Source of the DNA: Deltaproteobacteria bacterium
GTDB lineage: Bacteria; JADJOY01
NCBI GenBank assembly: GCA_016713535.1
Contig: JADJOY010000001.1
Location: forward strand, 618,421 to 682,420
DNA length: 64,000 nucleotides
Reading direction: 5' to 3'
Shown piece by piece: positions 48,390-62,868 of the stretch (positions are counted from its first letter, which is position 1; each line of letters opens with the position of its first letter). Below the pieces are notes generated by a model that worked only from the letters and a program-made list of their open reading frames with translations, was not told the origin of the DNA and did not search any database. The translations under genes and the position numbers were made by a program.

Positions 48390-49216
48390 CGGCGCGCCTC
48401 CTCGCGCGCCCACGGGAACGCCGCGCGCCGCAGCCACTTGAGGCCCGAGTCGAACGCGAACGCGAGCAGCGTGATCCACAGGACGTAGGGCAGGATCACG
48501 TCCATCGACAGGTAGCGACGCACCAGGAAGATCCGGTAGCCGAGCCCGCTGGTGGCCGAGATGGCCTCGGCGGAGATCAGGAACAGCCAGGCCGGGCCGA
48601 GCGAGAGCCGGAGCGCGTCGATCAGGCGAGGGAGGATCTGCGGGAGCACCATGCGCAGCGCCACCTGCCAGCTCGAAGCGCCGAGCGTCTGGGCCTTGAT
48701 CCACTGCTCCTCGGGAAGCTCGCCGACGCGCTGTGACAGGTCGCGGATGATGAACGGCACGACGCCCACCACGATCAGCACCACCTTCGCGACCTCGCCG
48801 ACGCCGAACACGATGAACAGGATCGGCAGGATCGCGAGCGCCGGGATCATCGAGAACGCCGCCACCAGCGACGCGAGCAGCGCCCGCAGGTAGGGCAGCA
48901 TCCCGATCGCGACTCCCACCACCAGGCCGACGCCGGTCGCGATCCCGAGCCCGGCGCCCATGCGGACCAGGCTCGCGCGGCTGTCCTCCCAGAACAGGTA
49001 GTCGCCCGAGCGCGCGTCACGCTCGAACGCGAGCGTCGCGAAGCTCTGCGCCATGGTCGCCGCGGCCGGCATCAGCTTGTCCTCGGGGTTTCGCGCCAGG
49101 CGCGCGTGCGAGCCGAGCGCGTAGGCCACGACGATCGCCACGAACGGCAGCAGCGCGAGGAGCGAGCCGCGGCCCGCGGGTCTGCGATTGATCCACCGGA
49201 AGCGGTACGAGGTCAT
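48386..49216 (-). CDS. ABC transporter permease of the urea-carboxylase-associated system
   Basis: 276 residues, about six membrane helices, nitrate/taurine/SsuC-type. The EAA-type coupling motif is QTLGASSWQVALRMVLPQILPRL. ATG 49216. Part of an importer with the downstream ATPase; the binding protein is on the opposite strand past the shared 471-base region. Substrate inferred from the operon: urea or guanidine. Confidence 0.9.
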   Translation of the reverse strand: MTSYRFRWINRRPAGRGSLLALLPFVAIVVAYALGSHARLARNPEDKLMPAAATMAQSFATLAFERDARSGDYLFWEDSRASLVRMGAGLGIATGVGLVVGVAIGMLPYLRALLASLVAAFSMIPALAILPILFIVFGVGEVAKVVLIVVGVVPFIIRDLSQRVGELPEEQWIKAQTLGASSWQVALRMVLPQILPRLIDALRLSLGPAWLFLISAEAISATSGLGYRIFLVRRYLSMDVILPYVLWITLLAFAFDSGLKWLRRAAFPWAREEARR

Positions 49217-49687
49217 GAAGGTCCCGAGCAAACCGTGAGCACGATCGAGTGGTCCCGAGGCACCGAGCTCGCCGCAAATCGGTCCGCTGGGACCGCCCGG
49301 GAGCGCGCCGGCCACGTGAAGCGCCGACGCCGCGCGATCGTGCAAGAAGCGTGCGTCGAGCCGGCTCCAAGATTTAGGCGCCGGTGCCGAAACATGAGGC
49401 AGCGCGCCCCCTGTGAATTCGCCACGCCGCTTCGTGCGGTGACCGAAGAACAGGCAGGAAACGAGCGCCGCGTGGCTCGTTTCGCGCGCGAGGCTCGAGT
49501 TCGAGACGCGCTGCATCAGGACGGCACGTCGGTTGCGAAGGGCTGCGCGCGTTCTTCGGCGCGTGTGAACGGCGCGAGCGCAGCACGTCGAAGACGACGA
49601 CCACAACCGGCGACCGACCAGACAACTGCTTCGATCGGGTGCGATCACCACCAGGCGACGAGCCGGTCGAGCGAAAGGAGATCGACA
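49217..49687. other. Divergent regulatory region of the nitrogen gene cluster
   Basis: 471 bases between the transporter permease (minus) and the porin (plus). It contains the sigma-54-like element at 49523-49536. I saw no guanidine-I riboswitch core (CTAGGGTTCC, AAGCCCGGGAGA) on either strand. An open frame runs through it on the plus strand but shows no protein features. Confidence 0.5.
49523..49536 (+). promoter_or_regulatory. Sigma-54-like -24/-12 promoter
   Basis: CGGCACG-TCGG-TTGCGA: GG at 49523-49524 and GC at 49535-49536 separated by exactly 10 bases, close to the consensus TGGCACG-N4-TTGCW. It faces the porin gene 152 bases downstream. Two sigma-54 activators are encoded in the window. 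Confidence 0.45.
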
Positions 49688-50542
49688 GTGCTGGATCAAG
49701 ACGAGGGCCTCCGCTTCACCACCACTCCTCTCCGTCGACGGGGGCTCGCACGGGCGACCGCGACCGGGCTGACCACGCTCGCCGCCAGCCTCGTCCTCTT
49801 CAGCACGGGCGCGCGTGCCGAGGAGCCGGCCGCAGCGACCACCGAAGCGGCACCGGCCGAGGCCGCCGCGCCCGCCGAGGACACGGGGCCGCAGTTTCCC
49901 GGCAAGTTCGCCGGCAACGTGGCGCTGATCTCGGACTACGTGTTCCGCGGCGTGTCGCAGACGCAAGAAGAGCCGGCGCTCCAGGGCGGAATCGACTGGA
50001 GCCACGAGTCGGGTGCCTACTTCGGCACCTGGGGCTCGAACGTCAAGTTCCCCGGCGACAACAGCTATCTCGAGCAGGACATCTACGGTGGCTGGGCGAC
50101 GACGGTCGGTGACCTGTCGATCAACCTGGGCGCGATCTTCTTCTGGTACCCGAACGCCGAGACCGCGCTCAACTACTGGGAGTTCCCGGTGAAGCTCGGC
50201 TACACGATGGACGCCGTGACGCTCTCGGCCGGCATCCTCTATTCGCCCGACTACTTCGGCTTCGCGGGCAACGCGATGTACGCGAACCTCGGTGTGGCCT
50301 ACGCCATGCCGCTGCCCGACGAGTCGCCGGTCGGCGTCACCCTCGACGCCGGTGTCGGCTTCACGGTGGCCGAGGACGACGTCATCACCGACGGCACCTA
50401 CGTCGACTGGGGCGTGGGCGCGAAGATCTCCGCCAAGGGCACCTGGACGAACCTCGCCGTGACGCTGCGCTACACGGACACGGACATCCACGGCGACGAC
50501 TCCGACGCCCGCTTCGTCTACGGCGTGGCCTACGCGTTCTGA
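49688..50542 (+). CDS. TorF-family putative porin
   Basis: 284 residues from GTG 49688, ribosome site AAGGAG. Signal peptide with LTTLAASLVLFSTGARA, then an Ala/Glu/Pro-rich linker and a barrel of the TorF/Gcw_chp type: NVALISDYVFRGVSQTQEEPALQGGIDW is the family hallmark (here split over two strands). C-terminal aromatic end (VAYAF). Such porins often sit beside ammonium or urea uptake genes. Likely outer-membrane entry for the transporter's substrate. Followed by a strong hairpin. Confidence 0.88.
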   Translation: MLDQDEGLRFTTTPLRRRGLARATATGLTTLAASLVLFSTGARAEEPAAATTEAAPAEAAAPAEDTGPQFPGKFAGNVALISDYVFRGVSQTQEEPALQGGIDWSHESGAYFGTWGSNVKFPGDNSYLEQDIYGGWATTVGDLSINLGAIFFWYPNAETALNYWEFPVKLGYTMDAVTLSAGILYSPDYFGFAGNAMYANLGVAYAMPLPDESPVGVTLDAGVGFTVAEDDVITDGTYVDWGVGAKISAKGTWTNLAVTLRYTDTDIHGDDSDARFVYGVAYAF

Positions 50543-50549
50543 TTCCCGA

Positions 50550-50588
50550 GCCGGGGACCCACATCGGCTGCCGGTGTGGGTCCCCGGC
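50550..50588 (+). terminator. Hairpin terminator after the porin
   Basis: Perfect 14-bp stem GCCGGGGACCCACA / TGTGGGTCCCCGGC with 11-base loop, seven bases after the stop. It may end the porin transcript or attenuate into the next gene. Confidence 0.7.
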
Positions 50589-50676
50589 GCGCTCTCACGC
50601 CCGACATTCCCTCCACCCGACCTCGCCGGCTCACCGCCCGGCTTCGTCCCGCGACCGACTCGCCCAAGGAGACGCC

Positions 50677-51743
50677 ATGCACCGCCGATGGAACCGCGTC
50701 CTTCTCACGCTGCTCGCCTTGGTCCTCGTCGTCCCGAATCCGGCTCACGCGGAGGCGAAGAAGAAGTTCAAGATCGCCTGGTCGATCTACGTGGGCTGGA
50801 TGCCGTGGGGCTACGCCGGCGACGCCGGGGTCCTCGCGAAGTGGGCGAAGAAGGAGGGCATCGAGATCGACGTCGTGCAGATCAACGACTACGTCGAGTC
50901 GATCAACCTCTACACCGGCGGCGAGTACGACGGTTGCAGCATGACCAACATGGACGCGCTCACCATCCCCGCCGCCGGTGGCGTGGACTCGACCGCGCTG
51001 ATCGTGGGCGACTTCTCGAACGGCAACGACGGCGTGATCCTCAAGGGCAAGACCAAGCTCGAGGAGATCAAGGGCCAGAAGGTGAACCTCGTCGAGCTCT
51101 CGGTGTCGCACTACCTGCTGGCCCGCGGGCTCGCGAGCATCGGGCTCACCGAGAAGGACATCTCGGTGGTGAACACCTCGGACGCGGACATCGTCGGCGT
51201 GTTCGGCAGCGCCGACGTCACGTCGGTGGTGACCTGGAACCCGCAGCTCTCCGAGATCAAGAAGATGCCGAACGCCCACGAGGTCTTCGACTCGAGCAAG
51301 ATCCCCGGCGAGATCATCGACCTGATGGTGGTGAACACCAAGACGCTCGCCGACAACCCCGCGTTCGGCCGCGCGCTGACCGGCGCCTGGTACGAGATCA
51401 TGGGCGCGCATGTCGGGGACGGAGACGCCACCAGGCGGCGCGCGCGCAGATGGCGAAGGCCTCGGGGACCGACCTCGCCGGCTTCGAGGGCCAGCTCGCG
51501 ACCACCCGGATGTTCTACAAGGCGGCCGACGCTCGCCAGTTCACGACCAGTCCGGCGCTGGTCAAGACCATGGACGAGGTCCGCAAGTTCAGCTTCGCGC
51601 ACGGTCTGCTCGGCAGCGGCGCCGCGTCGGCGGACGCGGTCGGCATCTCGTTCCCGGGCGGCAAGACGCTGGGAAACGCCGCCAACCTCAAGCTGCGCTT
51701 CGACGACGCCTACATGGCGATGGCGGCCGAAGGGAAGCTCTGA
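50677..51743 (+). CDS. ABC transporter substrate-binding protein, urea-carboxylase region type (frame breaks)
   Basis: About 355 residues with a signal peptide (LLALVLVVPNPAHA). The sequence FKIAWSIYVGWMPWGYA and the block SMTNMDALTIPAAGGVD are characteristic of the binding protein found with urea carboxylase operons. The frame is disturbed at about 51410 and 51435 (two breaks), then resumes with MAKASGTDLAGFEGQL to the end at 51743. Partner of the ATPase and permease encoded divergently. Ligand: probably urea or guanidine, inferred from the operon. Confidence 0.88.
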
Positions 51744-51809
51744 GCGCGCGGCCCATCGGCAGCGCGCCTGGACTCGAACCGTGTCGACGACGGCCCACCC
51801 ACGGCGCGC

Positions 51810-52610
51810 GTGACCACGCGCGCGCAGGCCGCCTCCGCGGCGGCGGGCGTGCTGGCCAAGCCCACCATCCCCGCCAGCACGGCGGCCGGGCTGCCCGACG
51901 ACGTCCCGCTCGCGCAGCTCGTGTGGGACGAGATCCTCGGCCCCGGCGACTACGCGGCACGGGTGCTCTCGCGAGGGAGCCGACTGCGTCTCGAGAACCT
52001 CGAGGGCGACGGCTGCATCCAGCTCCTCGCCTTCAACGCGGACCAGACCGCGGAGCGCCTCAACATCGCGGACACCGTCAAGGTGCAGTGGCAGGCGTAC
52101 CTGTCCGCGGGCGCGCTCCTGCTCTCGGACATGGGGCGGGTGCTGCTCACCTTCGAGACCGACACCTGCGGCCACCACGACACCTTCTGCGGCGCCTCCA
52201 GCCAGCGTCGCAACGGCCCCAAATACGGCAGCGGCGCCAACCACGGTCCGTACCCGAATGCGCGCGATCGCTTCGCGCTGGCGCTCGCCAAGCACGGCCT
52301 CGGCAAGCGCGACATCGGCGGCAACGTCAACCTCTTCAAGGGTGTGCGGGTCGAGGGTGATGGTGCCCTGACCTTCCTCGAGTCGAGCTCGGCCCCGGGC
52401 GACGTCGTGGTGCTGCGCGCCGAGATGAACGTGCTGGTGGTCCTCGCCAACACCCCGCACGTGCTCGATCCCCGGTCCTCGTACGTGGCGACGCCGGTGC
52501 GCCTCTGCGCGTGGCGCGGCCCGGTCACCGCCGCCGACGACCCCATCCGGACCTCGACCCCGGAGCGGCAGCGAGCCTTCGAGAACGTCGAGGACCACTA
52601 CGCTCGGTGA
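51810..52610 (+). CDS. DUF1989 protein, urea carboxylase-associated / candidate carboxyguanidine deiminase subunit (larger)
   Basis: 266 residues from GTG 51810. DUF1989 fold; motifs include ENLEGDGCIQLLAFNA, TFETDTCGHHDTFCGASSQ and GKRDIGGNVNLFKGV. Cys and His residues in CGHHDTFC are likely metal ligands, by analogy with the smaller partner. Two such genes side by side, ahead of the carboxylase, match CgdA/CgdB, reported to deiminate carboxyguanidine to allophanate. Older annotations call them urea carboxylase-associated proteins. Subunit letter not assigned here. Confidence 0.85.
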   Translation: MTTRAQAASAAAGVLAKPTIPASTAAGLPDDVPLAQLVWDEILGPGDYAARVLSRGSRLRLENLEGDGCIQLLAFNADQTAERLNIADTVKVQWQAYLSAGALLLSDMGRVLLTFETDTCGHHDTFCGASSQRRNGPKYGSGANHGPYPNARDRFALALAKHGLGKRDIGGNVNLFKGVRVEGDGALTFLESSSAPGDVVVLRAEMNVLVVLANTPHVLDPRSSYVATPVRLCAWRGPVTAADDPIRTSTPERQRAFENVEDHYAR

Positions 52611-52655
52611 CGCGTCGGGGCTCGGCGCCCACATCCGCACGATCCAGGAGCACCC

Positions 52656-53309
52656 GTGACGACGCCCGCCCCGAGCCCCGCCGATCCGATCCCCGACCTC
52701 GCCGGTGTCGTGCTCCACGACGAGGTGGTGGCGGCGCGCGCGCCGTGGTCGCGGGTGATCGAGCGCGATCAGGTGCTGCGCATCGTCGACCTCGAGGGCA
52801 ACCAGGCCGTCGACTGCATCCTCTACGACGCCCACGACCCGACCGAGCGCTACAGCGCCGCCGAGACGATCGTCGAGCAACGCAACATCTTCCTCGGCGT
52901 CGGCACCCAGCTCCTCTCCGACGAGGGCCGCGTGATGATGACCGTGGTGGCCGACACCTGCGGCCTCCACGACACCTCGGGCGGCGCGTGTAGCTGCGAG
53001 TCGAACACGCTGCGCTACGGCCACCACACCAAGCATCAGCACGCCTGCGTCGAGAACTTCCTGCAATCGCACGCCGCGCGCGGCATGGGCAAGCGCGACA
53101 TGGTGAGCAACATCAACTGGTTCATGAACGTGCCGGTCGAGGCGGACGGGTCGCTCGGCATCGTGGACGGCCTCTCGGCGCCCGGTAAATACGTGGACCT
53201 GCGCGCCGAGCGCGACACGCTGGTGGTGGTGTCGAACTGCCCGCAGATCAACAACCCCTGCAACGCCTTCCACCCGACGCCGGTGCGGATGATCGTCTGG
53301 CGGCCTTGA
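52656..53309 (+). CDS. DUF1989 protein, urea carboxylase-associated / candidate carboxyguanidine deiminase subunit (smaller)
   Basis: 217 residues from GTG 52656, 45 bases after its paralogue. Shared pattern: VDLEGNQAVDCILYDA, VVADTCGLHDTSGGACSCES and GKRDMVSNINWFMNVP. The stop overlaps the carboxylase start (TTGA, 53306-53309), so the two are translated together. Role as for the larger subunit. Confidence 0.86.
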   Translation: MTTPAPSPADPIPDLAGVVLHDEVVAARAPWSRVIERDQVLRIVDLEGNQAVDCILYDAHDPTERYSAAETIVEQRNIFLGVGTQLLSDEGRVMMTVVADTCGLHDTSGGACSCESNTLRYGHHTKHQHACVENFLQSHAARGMGKRDMVSNINWFMNVPVEADGSLGIVDGLSAPGKYVDLRAERDTLVVVSNCPQINNPCNAFHPTPVRMIVWRP

Positions 53310-56300
53310 GCGCGATCCCCAAGGTATTGATCGCCAACCGTGGCGAGATCGCGTGCCGGATCGAGCGAACGCTCGAGCGGCTCGGGCTCGCGTCGGTGGC
53401 CGTTCACTCCGAGGCGGACGTCGACTCGCTGCACGTGCGCCGCGCCGGCGAGGCCGTGTGCATCGGCCCCGCGCCCGTCCACGAGAGCTACCTGCGGATC
53501 GACCGGATCGTGGCGGCGGCCACCAGCACCGGCGCCACGGTGGTCCACCCCGGCTACGGCCTCTTGAGCGAGAACGCGGCCTTCGCCGAGGCGTGCGAGG
53601 CCGCTGGCCTGCGCTTCGCCGGCCCGACGCCGGCACAGATCCACGCGTTCGGTCTCAAGCACGAGGCCCGCGCCCTCGCCGCTCGCGCCCAGGTGCCGGT
53701 CGTCCCGGGGACCGCGCTGCTGACGACGCTCGACGAGGCACGCCGCGCCGCGCGCGAGCTCGGTTACCCGGTGCTGCTCAAGGCCACCGCCGGCGGCGGC
53801 GGGATCGGCATGGCGCCGTGCCCGGACGAGGCCGCGCTCGGCGAGGCGTTCGAGCGCGTCGAGCGGCTGGCGCGCGATCACTTCGGCGCCGGCGGAGTGT
53901 TCCTCGAGCGCTGGGTGCCGCGGGCGCGCCACGTCGAGGTGCAGATCTTCGGCGACGGCCGCGGCAAGGTCGTGGCGGTCGGCGATCGCGACTGCTCGCT
54001 CCAGCGCCGCCGCCAGAAGGTCGTCGAGGAGGCGCCGGCGCCCTCGCTCTCTCCGGCGACGCGAGCGGCGATCCACGACGCCGCGGTCCGGCTCGCCGCG
54101 TCGGTGAGCTACCGCTCGGCGGGCACCGTCGAGTTCCTGGTCGACGCCGACTCCGAGTCCTTCTACTTCCTGGAGGTCAACGCGCGCCTCCAGGTGGAAC
54201 ACCCCGTGACCGAGGCGGTCACCGGCATCGACCTCGTCGAGTGGATGGTCGCGCTCGCCCTGGATCGCCCCGTCGATTTCGCCGCGCTCCCCGCTGAGCC
54301 GCGCGGCCACGCCATCGAGGTGCGCATCTACGCCGAGGACCCGGCGCGCGACTTCCAGCCCAGCCCGGGGACGATCACCCACGTCCGCTTCCCCGACGGC
54401 CCGCGGGTCGACGGCTGGATCGAGGACGGCACCGCGATCACGCCGTATTACGACCCGCTGCTCGCCAAGCTGGTCGTGAGCGGCGCCGACCGCGCGGCCG
54501 CGCTGGCGGCGCTCGCCGGCGCGCTCGCCGAGACCCGCGTCGACGGCATCGAGACCAACCTCGCGTACCTTTCGCAGGCGATCGCCAGCCCTGACTTCCA
54601 GGCCGCGCGCCCCGACACCGCGCTGCTGTCGCGCCTCGACTACCGCCCCGCGACCGTCGAGGTCGTGGCACCCGGCACGTTCTCGACTCTCCAGGACCAT
54701 CCCGGTCGCCTCGGCTACTGGGACGTCGGCGTTCCGCCGTCGGGCGCCATGGATCCGCTCGCGCTGCGCCTCGGCAACCGCGTGCTCGGCAACCGCGACG
54801 ACGCCACGGCGCTCGAGATCACCGCCACCGGCCCCACGCTGCGCTTCCGCCGCGCGGCGCTGGTGTGCGTGGCGGGCGCGGCGGTGAAGACCACGATCGA
54901 CGGCGCGCCGGTCCCGGGCTGGACGGCGATCGCGGTCGCCGCGGGCTCGACGCTCGCCATGGGAGCGGTCGGACCGCGCGGCCTGCGCAGCTACCTGTGC
55001 GTCCGCGGCGGGTTCGACGTGCCGCCGTACCTGGGCTCGCGCTCGACGTTCACGCTCGGCGGCTTCGGCGGCCACGGCGGGCGCCGCCTTCAGGCCGGCG
55101 ACGTCTTGCACCTCGGCGACCCGGACGACCCGGCGCTCGCGCCGGATGCGCCGCTCGACGACGCGAACGCAGCGCGCCTGGCACCCGACTACGCCCAGCG
55201 CTGGGACGTGGGCGTCCTCGACGGCCCCCACGGCGCGCCCGAGTTCTTCACCGACGGCGACATCGCCGAGCTCTACGCTCACGACTGGGAGGTGCACTTC
55301 CACTCGGATCGCACCGGCGTCAGGCTCATCGGTCCGCGGCCCGCGTGGGCGCGCGCCGACGGCGGCGAGGCCGGCCTTCATCCATCCAACATCCACGACA
55401 CCGCGTACGCGGTCGGATCGGTCGACTTCACTGGCGACATGCCGGTGATCCTCGGCCCCGACGGACCGAGCCTGGGTGGCTTCGTGTGCCCGGTGGTGGT
55501 GGCGCACGCGGAGCTCTGGAAGCTCGGTCAGCTCCGTCCCGGCGACACGCTGCGCTTCCACTCGCTGACACCCGAGGAGGCGAGCGCGCTCGACGGAGCG
55601 ATCGAGAGCACCATCGCCCGGCGCGCGTCCGAGCCGAGCCCGATCACGGCACTCGGCGCGCGCCCCCGCGCACGCCGCGCCCCGCCATCGTGCACGCGCG
55701 GAGCGCGAGCGACGATCGTCCGAGCGTCACGTATCGCGCCAGCGGAGATCGGCACCTGCTGGTCGAATATGGCCCGATGGTGCTCGACCTCGAGCTGCGG
55801 GCGCGGGTCGAGGTGCTGCGCCAGGCGCTCGAGGAGCGCCGCGCCGCGGACGAGCTGCCCGGGATCGTCGACCTCACCGCCGGTGTGCGCTCGCTGCAGA
55901 TCCACCACGACCCCGCGCGCCTGCCGCTCGCGACGCTGATCCGCGTCCTCGACGACCTCGAGGGCGAGTTGCCGTCGGTCGATCACCTCGAGCTGCCGAC
56001 CCGCACCGTGTGGATGCCGCTCTCGTGGGACGACCCGGCCACCCGCGAGGCGATCTCCCGCTACATGCGCGTGGTGCGCGACGACGCGCCGTGGTGCCCG
56101 AGCAACCTCGAGTTCATCCGCCGCGTGAACGGCCTGGGCTCGACCCTGGACGTGCGGCGCGTGGTGTTCGACGCGCGCTACCTGGTGCTCGGCCTCGGCG
56201 ACGTCTACCTCGGCGCGCCGGTCGCGACGCCGTACGATCCGCGTCACCGGCTAGTCACGACGAAATACAATCCCGCCCGTACCTGGACTCCCGAGAACGC

Positions 56301-56961
56301 GGTCGGCATCGGCGGCGCCTACCTCTGCATCTACGGGATGGAAGGCCCGGGCGGCTACCAGTTCGTGGGCCGCACCGTGCCGGTGTGGAACACCCACCGC
56401 GAGACCGCGCAGTTCGTCGCAGGCACGCCGTGGCTGCTGCGCTCCTTCGACCAGCTCGCCTTCTATCCCGTGGAGGCCGACGAGCTCCTCGAGCTCAGGC
56501 GGCAGGTGCGCGCGGGGACCCACGAGCTGCGCATCGAGCCGGGGCGCTTCTCGCTGCGCGAGTACCGCGCGTTCCTGGCGTCGATCGCCGGCGACGCGGC
56601 GGCGTTCAAGGCTCGCCAGCAAGCGGCCTTCGACGAGGAGCGGCAGCGCTGGCGCGAGAGCGGCGAGCTCGAGGCCGCGCGCCGCCACGCCGGCATCGTG
56701 GCGGCCGAGGCGCCCGCGGCGGAGGTGGAGGCGGGTGAGGGCTTCGAGGTGGTGTCGGCGCCGCTCGGCGCGCAGGTGTGGCGGATCGTGGTGGCGCCGG
56801 GTCAGCGCGTGCGCGGCGGCGACGAGCTCGCCGTGCTCGAGGCGATGAAGACCGAGACCCGCGTGGTCGCGCCGTGCGACGGCCGTGTCGATCGGGTGCT
56901 CTGCAGCGAGCGCCAGATCGTCTCGCCCGGAGCACCGCTCTTCGTCGTCGAGGCGAGCTGA
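53306..56961 (+). CDS. Biotin-dependent urea/guanidine carboxylase (one frame break)
   Basis: About 1,218 residues from TTG 53306. Biotin-carboxylase half (KVLIANRGEIACRI, KATAGGGGIGM, EVNARLQVEHPVTE), then the carboxyltransferase half of the AHS2 (DHPGRLGYWDVGVPPSGAMD) and AHS1 (VEYGPMVLDLELRARVE, PWCPSNLEFIRRVNGL) types, and a C-terminal biotinyl domain with LEAMKTE. The frame breaks near 55665, between AHS2 and AHS1. No allophanate hydrolase is fused; it is separate, downstream. The reaction is ATP-dependent carboxylation of urea to allophanate or of guanidine to carboxyguanidine. The two DUF1989 genes favour guanidine. Confidence 0.92.
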
Positions 56962-56981
56962 GCCGCGCGCTCGCTTCCGTC

Positions 56982-58766
56982 ATGAGCCTCGCCGACTCCC
57001 AGGACGTGCCGCTCGGTGACCTCGCCGCGCTCTCGGCGCGGCTCGCCTCGGGTGGGCTCACGCCGAGCGACGTGGTGGAGGCGGTGCTCGCGGCGATCCA
57101 CGCGGATCCCGGGCCCGGAGTGTGGATCCATCGCGTCGGCGCCGAGGAGCTCCGCGAGCGCGCACGCGCGCTCGAGCGGATCCCGGACGGCGCGGCCCGG
57201 CTGCCGCTCTTCGGCGTGCCCTTCGCGGTCAAGGACAACATCGACGTGGCGGGCCTGCCCACCACCGCCGCCTGCCCGGCCTTCGCGTATCGGCCCGCGG
57301 TCACGGCGCCGGCGGTGCAGGCGCTGCTCGACGCGGGCGCGATCCTGGTCGGCAAGACCAACCTCGACCAGTTCGCCACAGGGCTGGTGGGGACGCGCTC
57401 GCCGTACGGCGTGTGCCGCAACGCGTTCGATCCGGAGTACGTGGCCGGTGGCTCGAGCAGCGGCTCGGCGGTGGCGGTGGCGCGGCGGCTGGTGAGCTTC
57501 GCGCTCGGCACCGACACCGCGGGCTCGGGCCGGGTCCCGGCGGCCTTCAACGACCTGGTCGGCTGGAAGCCGACGCGCGGTCGGGTCAGCACGCGGGGAG
57601 TCGTACCGGCGTGTCGCAGCCTCGACTGTGTCTCGGTGTTCACCACCTCGTGCGCGGACGCCGCGCGCATCCTGCCGGTGATCTCCGGGTTCGATCCCGA
57701 CGATCCGTGGGCGCGCGCCACGCCCGCTCCGCCGCCGCCACTCGGGGCGACCTTTCGCTTCGGCATCCCGTCGGCTCCGCCCGATGCGCTCTTCGACGAT
57801 CCCGAGATGCAGGCGACGTGGGAGCGCGCCATGGCTCGCCTCGAAGCGCTCGGCGGCGTCCCCGTGCGCGTCGACCTCGCGCCGTTCCTCGAGGCCGGCG
57901 CGCTGCTCTACGAAGGGGCGTGGGTGGCGGAGCGCTACGCCGCGGTCGGAGCCTTCATCGAGGCGCACTCGCAACACGTCGACCCCGCGGTCGCGTCGAT
58001 CGTGCTCGGCGCGCGGCGGCTGCCCGCGCACGCGGTGTTCGAGACGATGCACCGGCTGCGCGCGCTCGCCCATCGCATCGAACCGGTGTGGCGCGAGATC
58101 GACGCGCTCGTGGTCCCGACGACGCCCGGGATCCCGCGGGTGGACGAGGTGCTGGCGGATCCGATCGCACGCAACACCCGGCTCGGCCGCTACACCAACT
58201 TCGTGAACCTCCTCGACCTCTGCGCGCTGGCACTTCCCGCGGGGTTCGTGCCCCGCGGCCTGCCGTTCGGGGTCACGCTGGTGGCGCCGCCCTTTCGCGA
58301 CGAGGCGCTGCTCGCGCTCGGCGAGCGCTTCGGCGCGGACGGGGCGATCGAGCGCCGCGCGCCCCCCGGCCTCGCCGCGCGCCTGCCCTGCCTGCTCGCG
58401 GTGGTGGGTGCCCATCTGAGCGGCGAGCCGCTCCACGGTGAGCTCGTGGCGCTCGGCGCGCGGCGAGTGTGGAGCGGCCGGACCGAGCCGAGCTACCGGC
58501 TCTACGCGCTCGCCGACACCCAGCCGCCCAAGCCGGGACTGGTGCGGGTCGCTGCGGATGGAGTGGCCATCGAGGTCGAGGTCTACGCCCTCGACGCCGC
58601 CGCCTTCGGGACCTTCGTGCGCCAGGTTCCGCGGCCGCTCGCGATCGGCAAGGTGAGCCTCGCGGACGGAAGCCGGGTGCCGGGATTCGTGTGCGAGCCC
58701 GCGGCGCTCGTGGGCGCTACCGACATCAGCGAGTGGGGCGGCTGGCGCGCCTGGCGCCGGCGCTGA
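56982..58766 (+). CDS. atzF: Allophanate hydrolase
   Basis: Splits allophanate to CO2 and ammonia, the last step of the pathway. 594 residues from ATG 56982. Amidase-signature triad: Lys 84 (AVKDNID), cis-Ser in GGSSSGS, and nucleophile in the TDTAGSGRVPA segment. The second domain (after about residue 450) is the C-terminal allophanate-hydrolase fold that completes the decarboxylation, with YRLYALADTQPPKPG. 20 bases after the carboxylase; intact. Confidence 0.94.
   Translation: MSLADSQDVPLGDLAALSARLASGGLTPSDVVEAVLAAIHADPGPGVWIHRVGAEELRERARALERIPDGAARLPLFGVPFAVKDNIDVAGLPTTAACPAFAYRPAVTAPAVQALLDAGAILVGKTNLDQFATGLVGTRSPYGVCRNAFDPEYVAGGSSSGSAVAVARRLVSFALGTDTAGSGRVPAAFNDLVGWKPTRGRVSTRGVVPACRSLDCVSVFTTSCADAARILPVISGFDPDDPWARATPAPPPPLGATFRFGIPSAPPDALFDDPEMQATWERAMARLEALGGVPVRVDLAPFLEAGALLYEGAWVAERYAAVGAFIEAHSQHVDPAVASIVLGARRLPAHAVFETMHRLRALAHRIEPVWREIDALVVPTTPGIPRVDEVLADPIARNTRLGRYTNFVNLLDLCALALPAGFVPRGLPFGVTLVAPPFRDEALLALGERFGADGAIERRAPPGLAARLPCLLAVVGAHLSGEPLHGELVALGARRVWSGRTEPSYRLYALADTQPPKPGLVRVAADGVAIEVEVYALDAAAFGTFVRQVPRPLAIGKVSLADGSRVPGFVCEPAALVGATDISEWGGWRAWRRR

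Positions 58767-62868
<4,102 letters not shown>

Noticed and set aside
49217-49687. Guanidine-I or guanidine-II riboswitch ahead of the carboxylase gene set
   Set aside because: The conserved cores were not found on either strand; a CCCGGGAG string at about 49298 lacks the rest of the motif, and no paired ACGR hairpins are visible.
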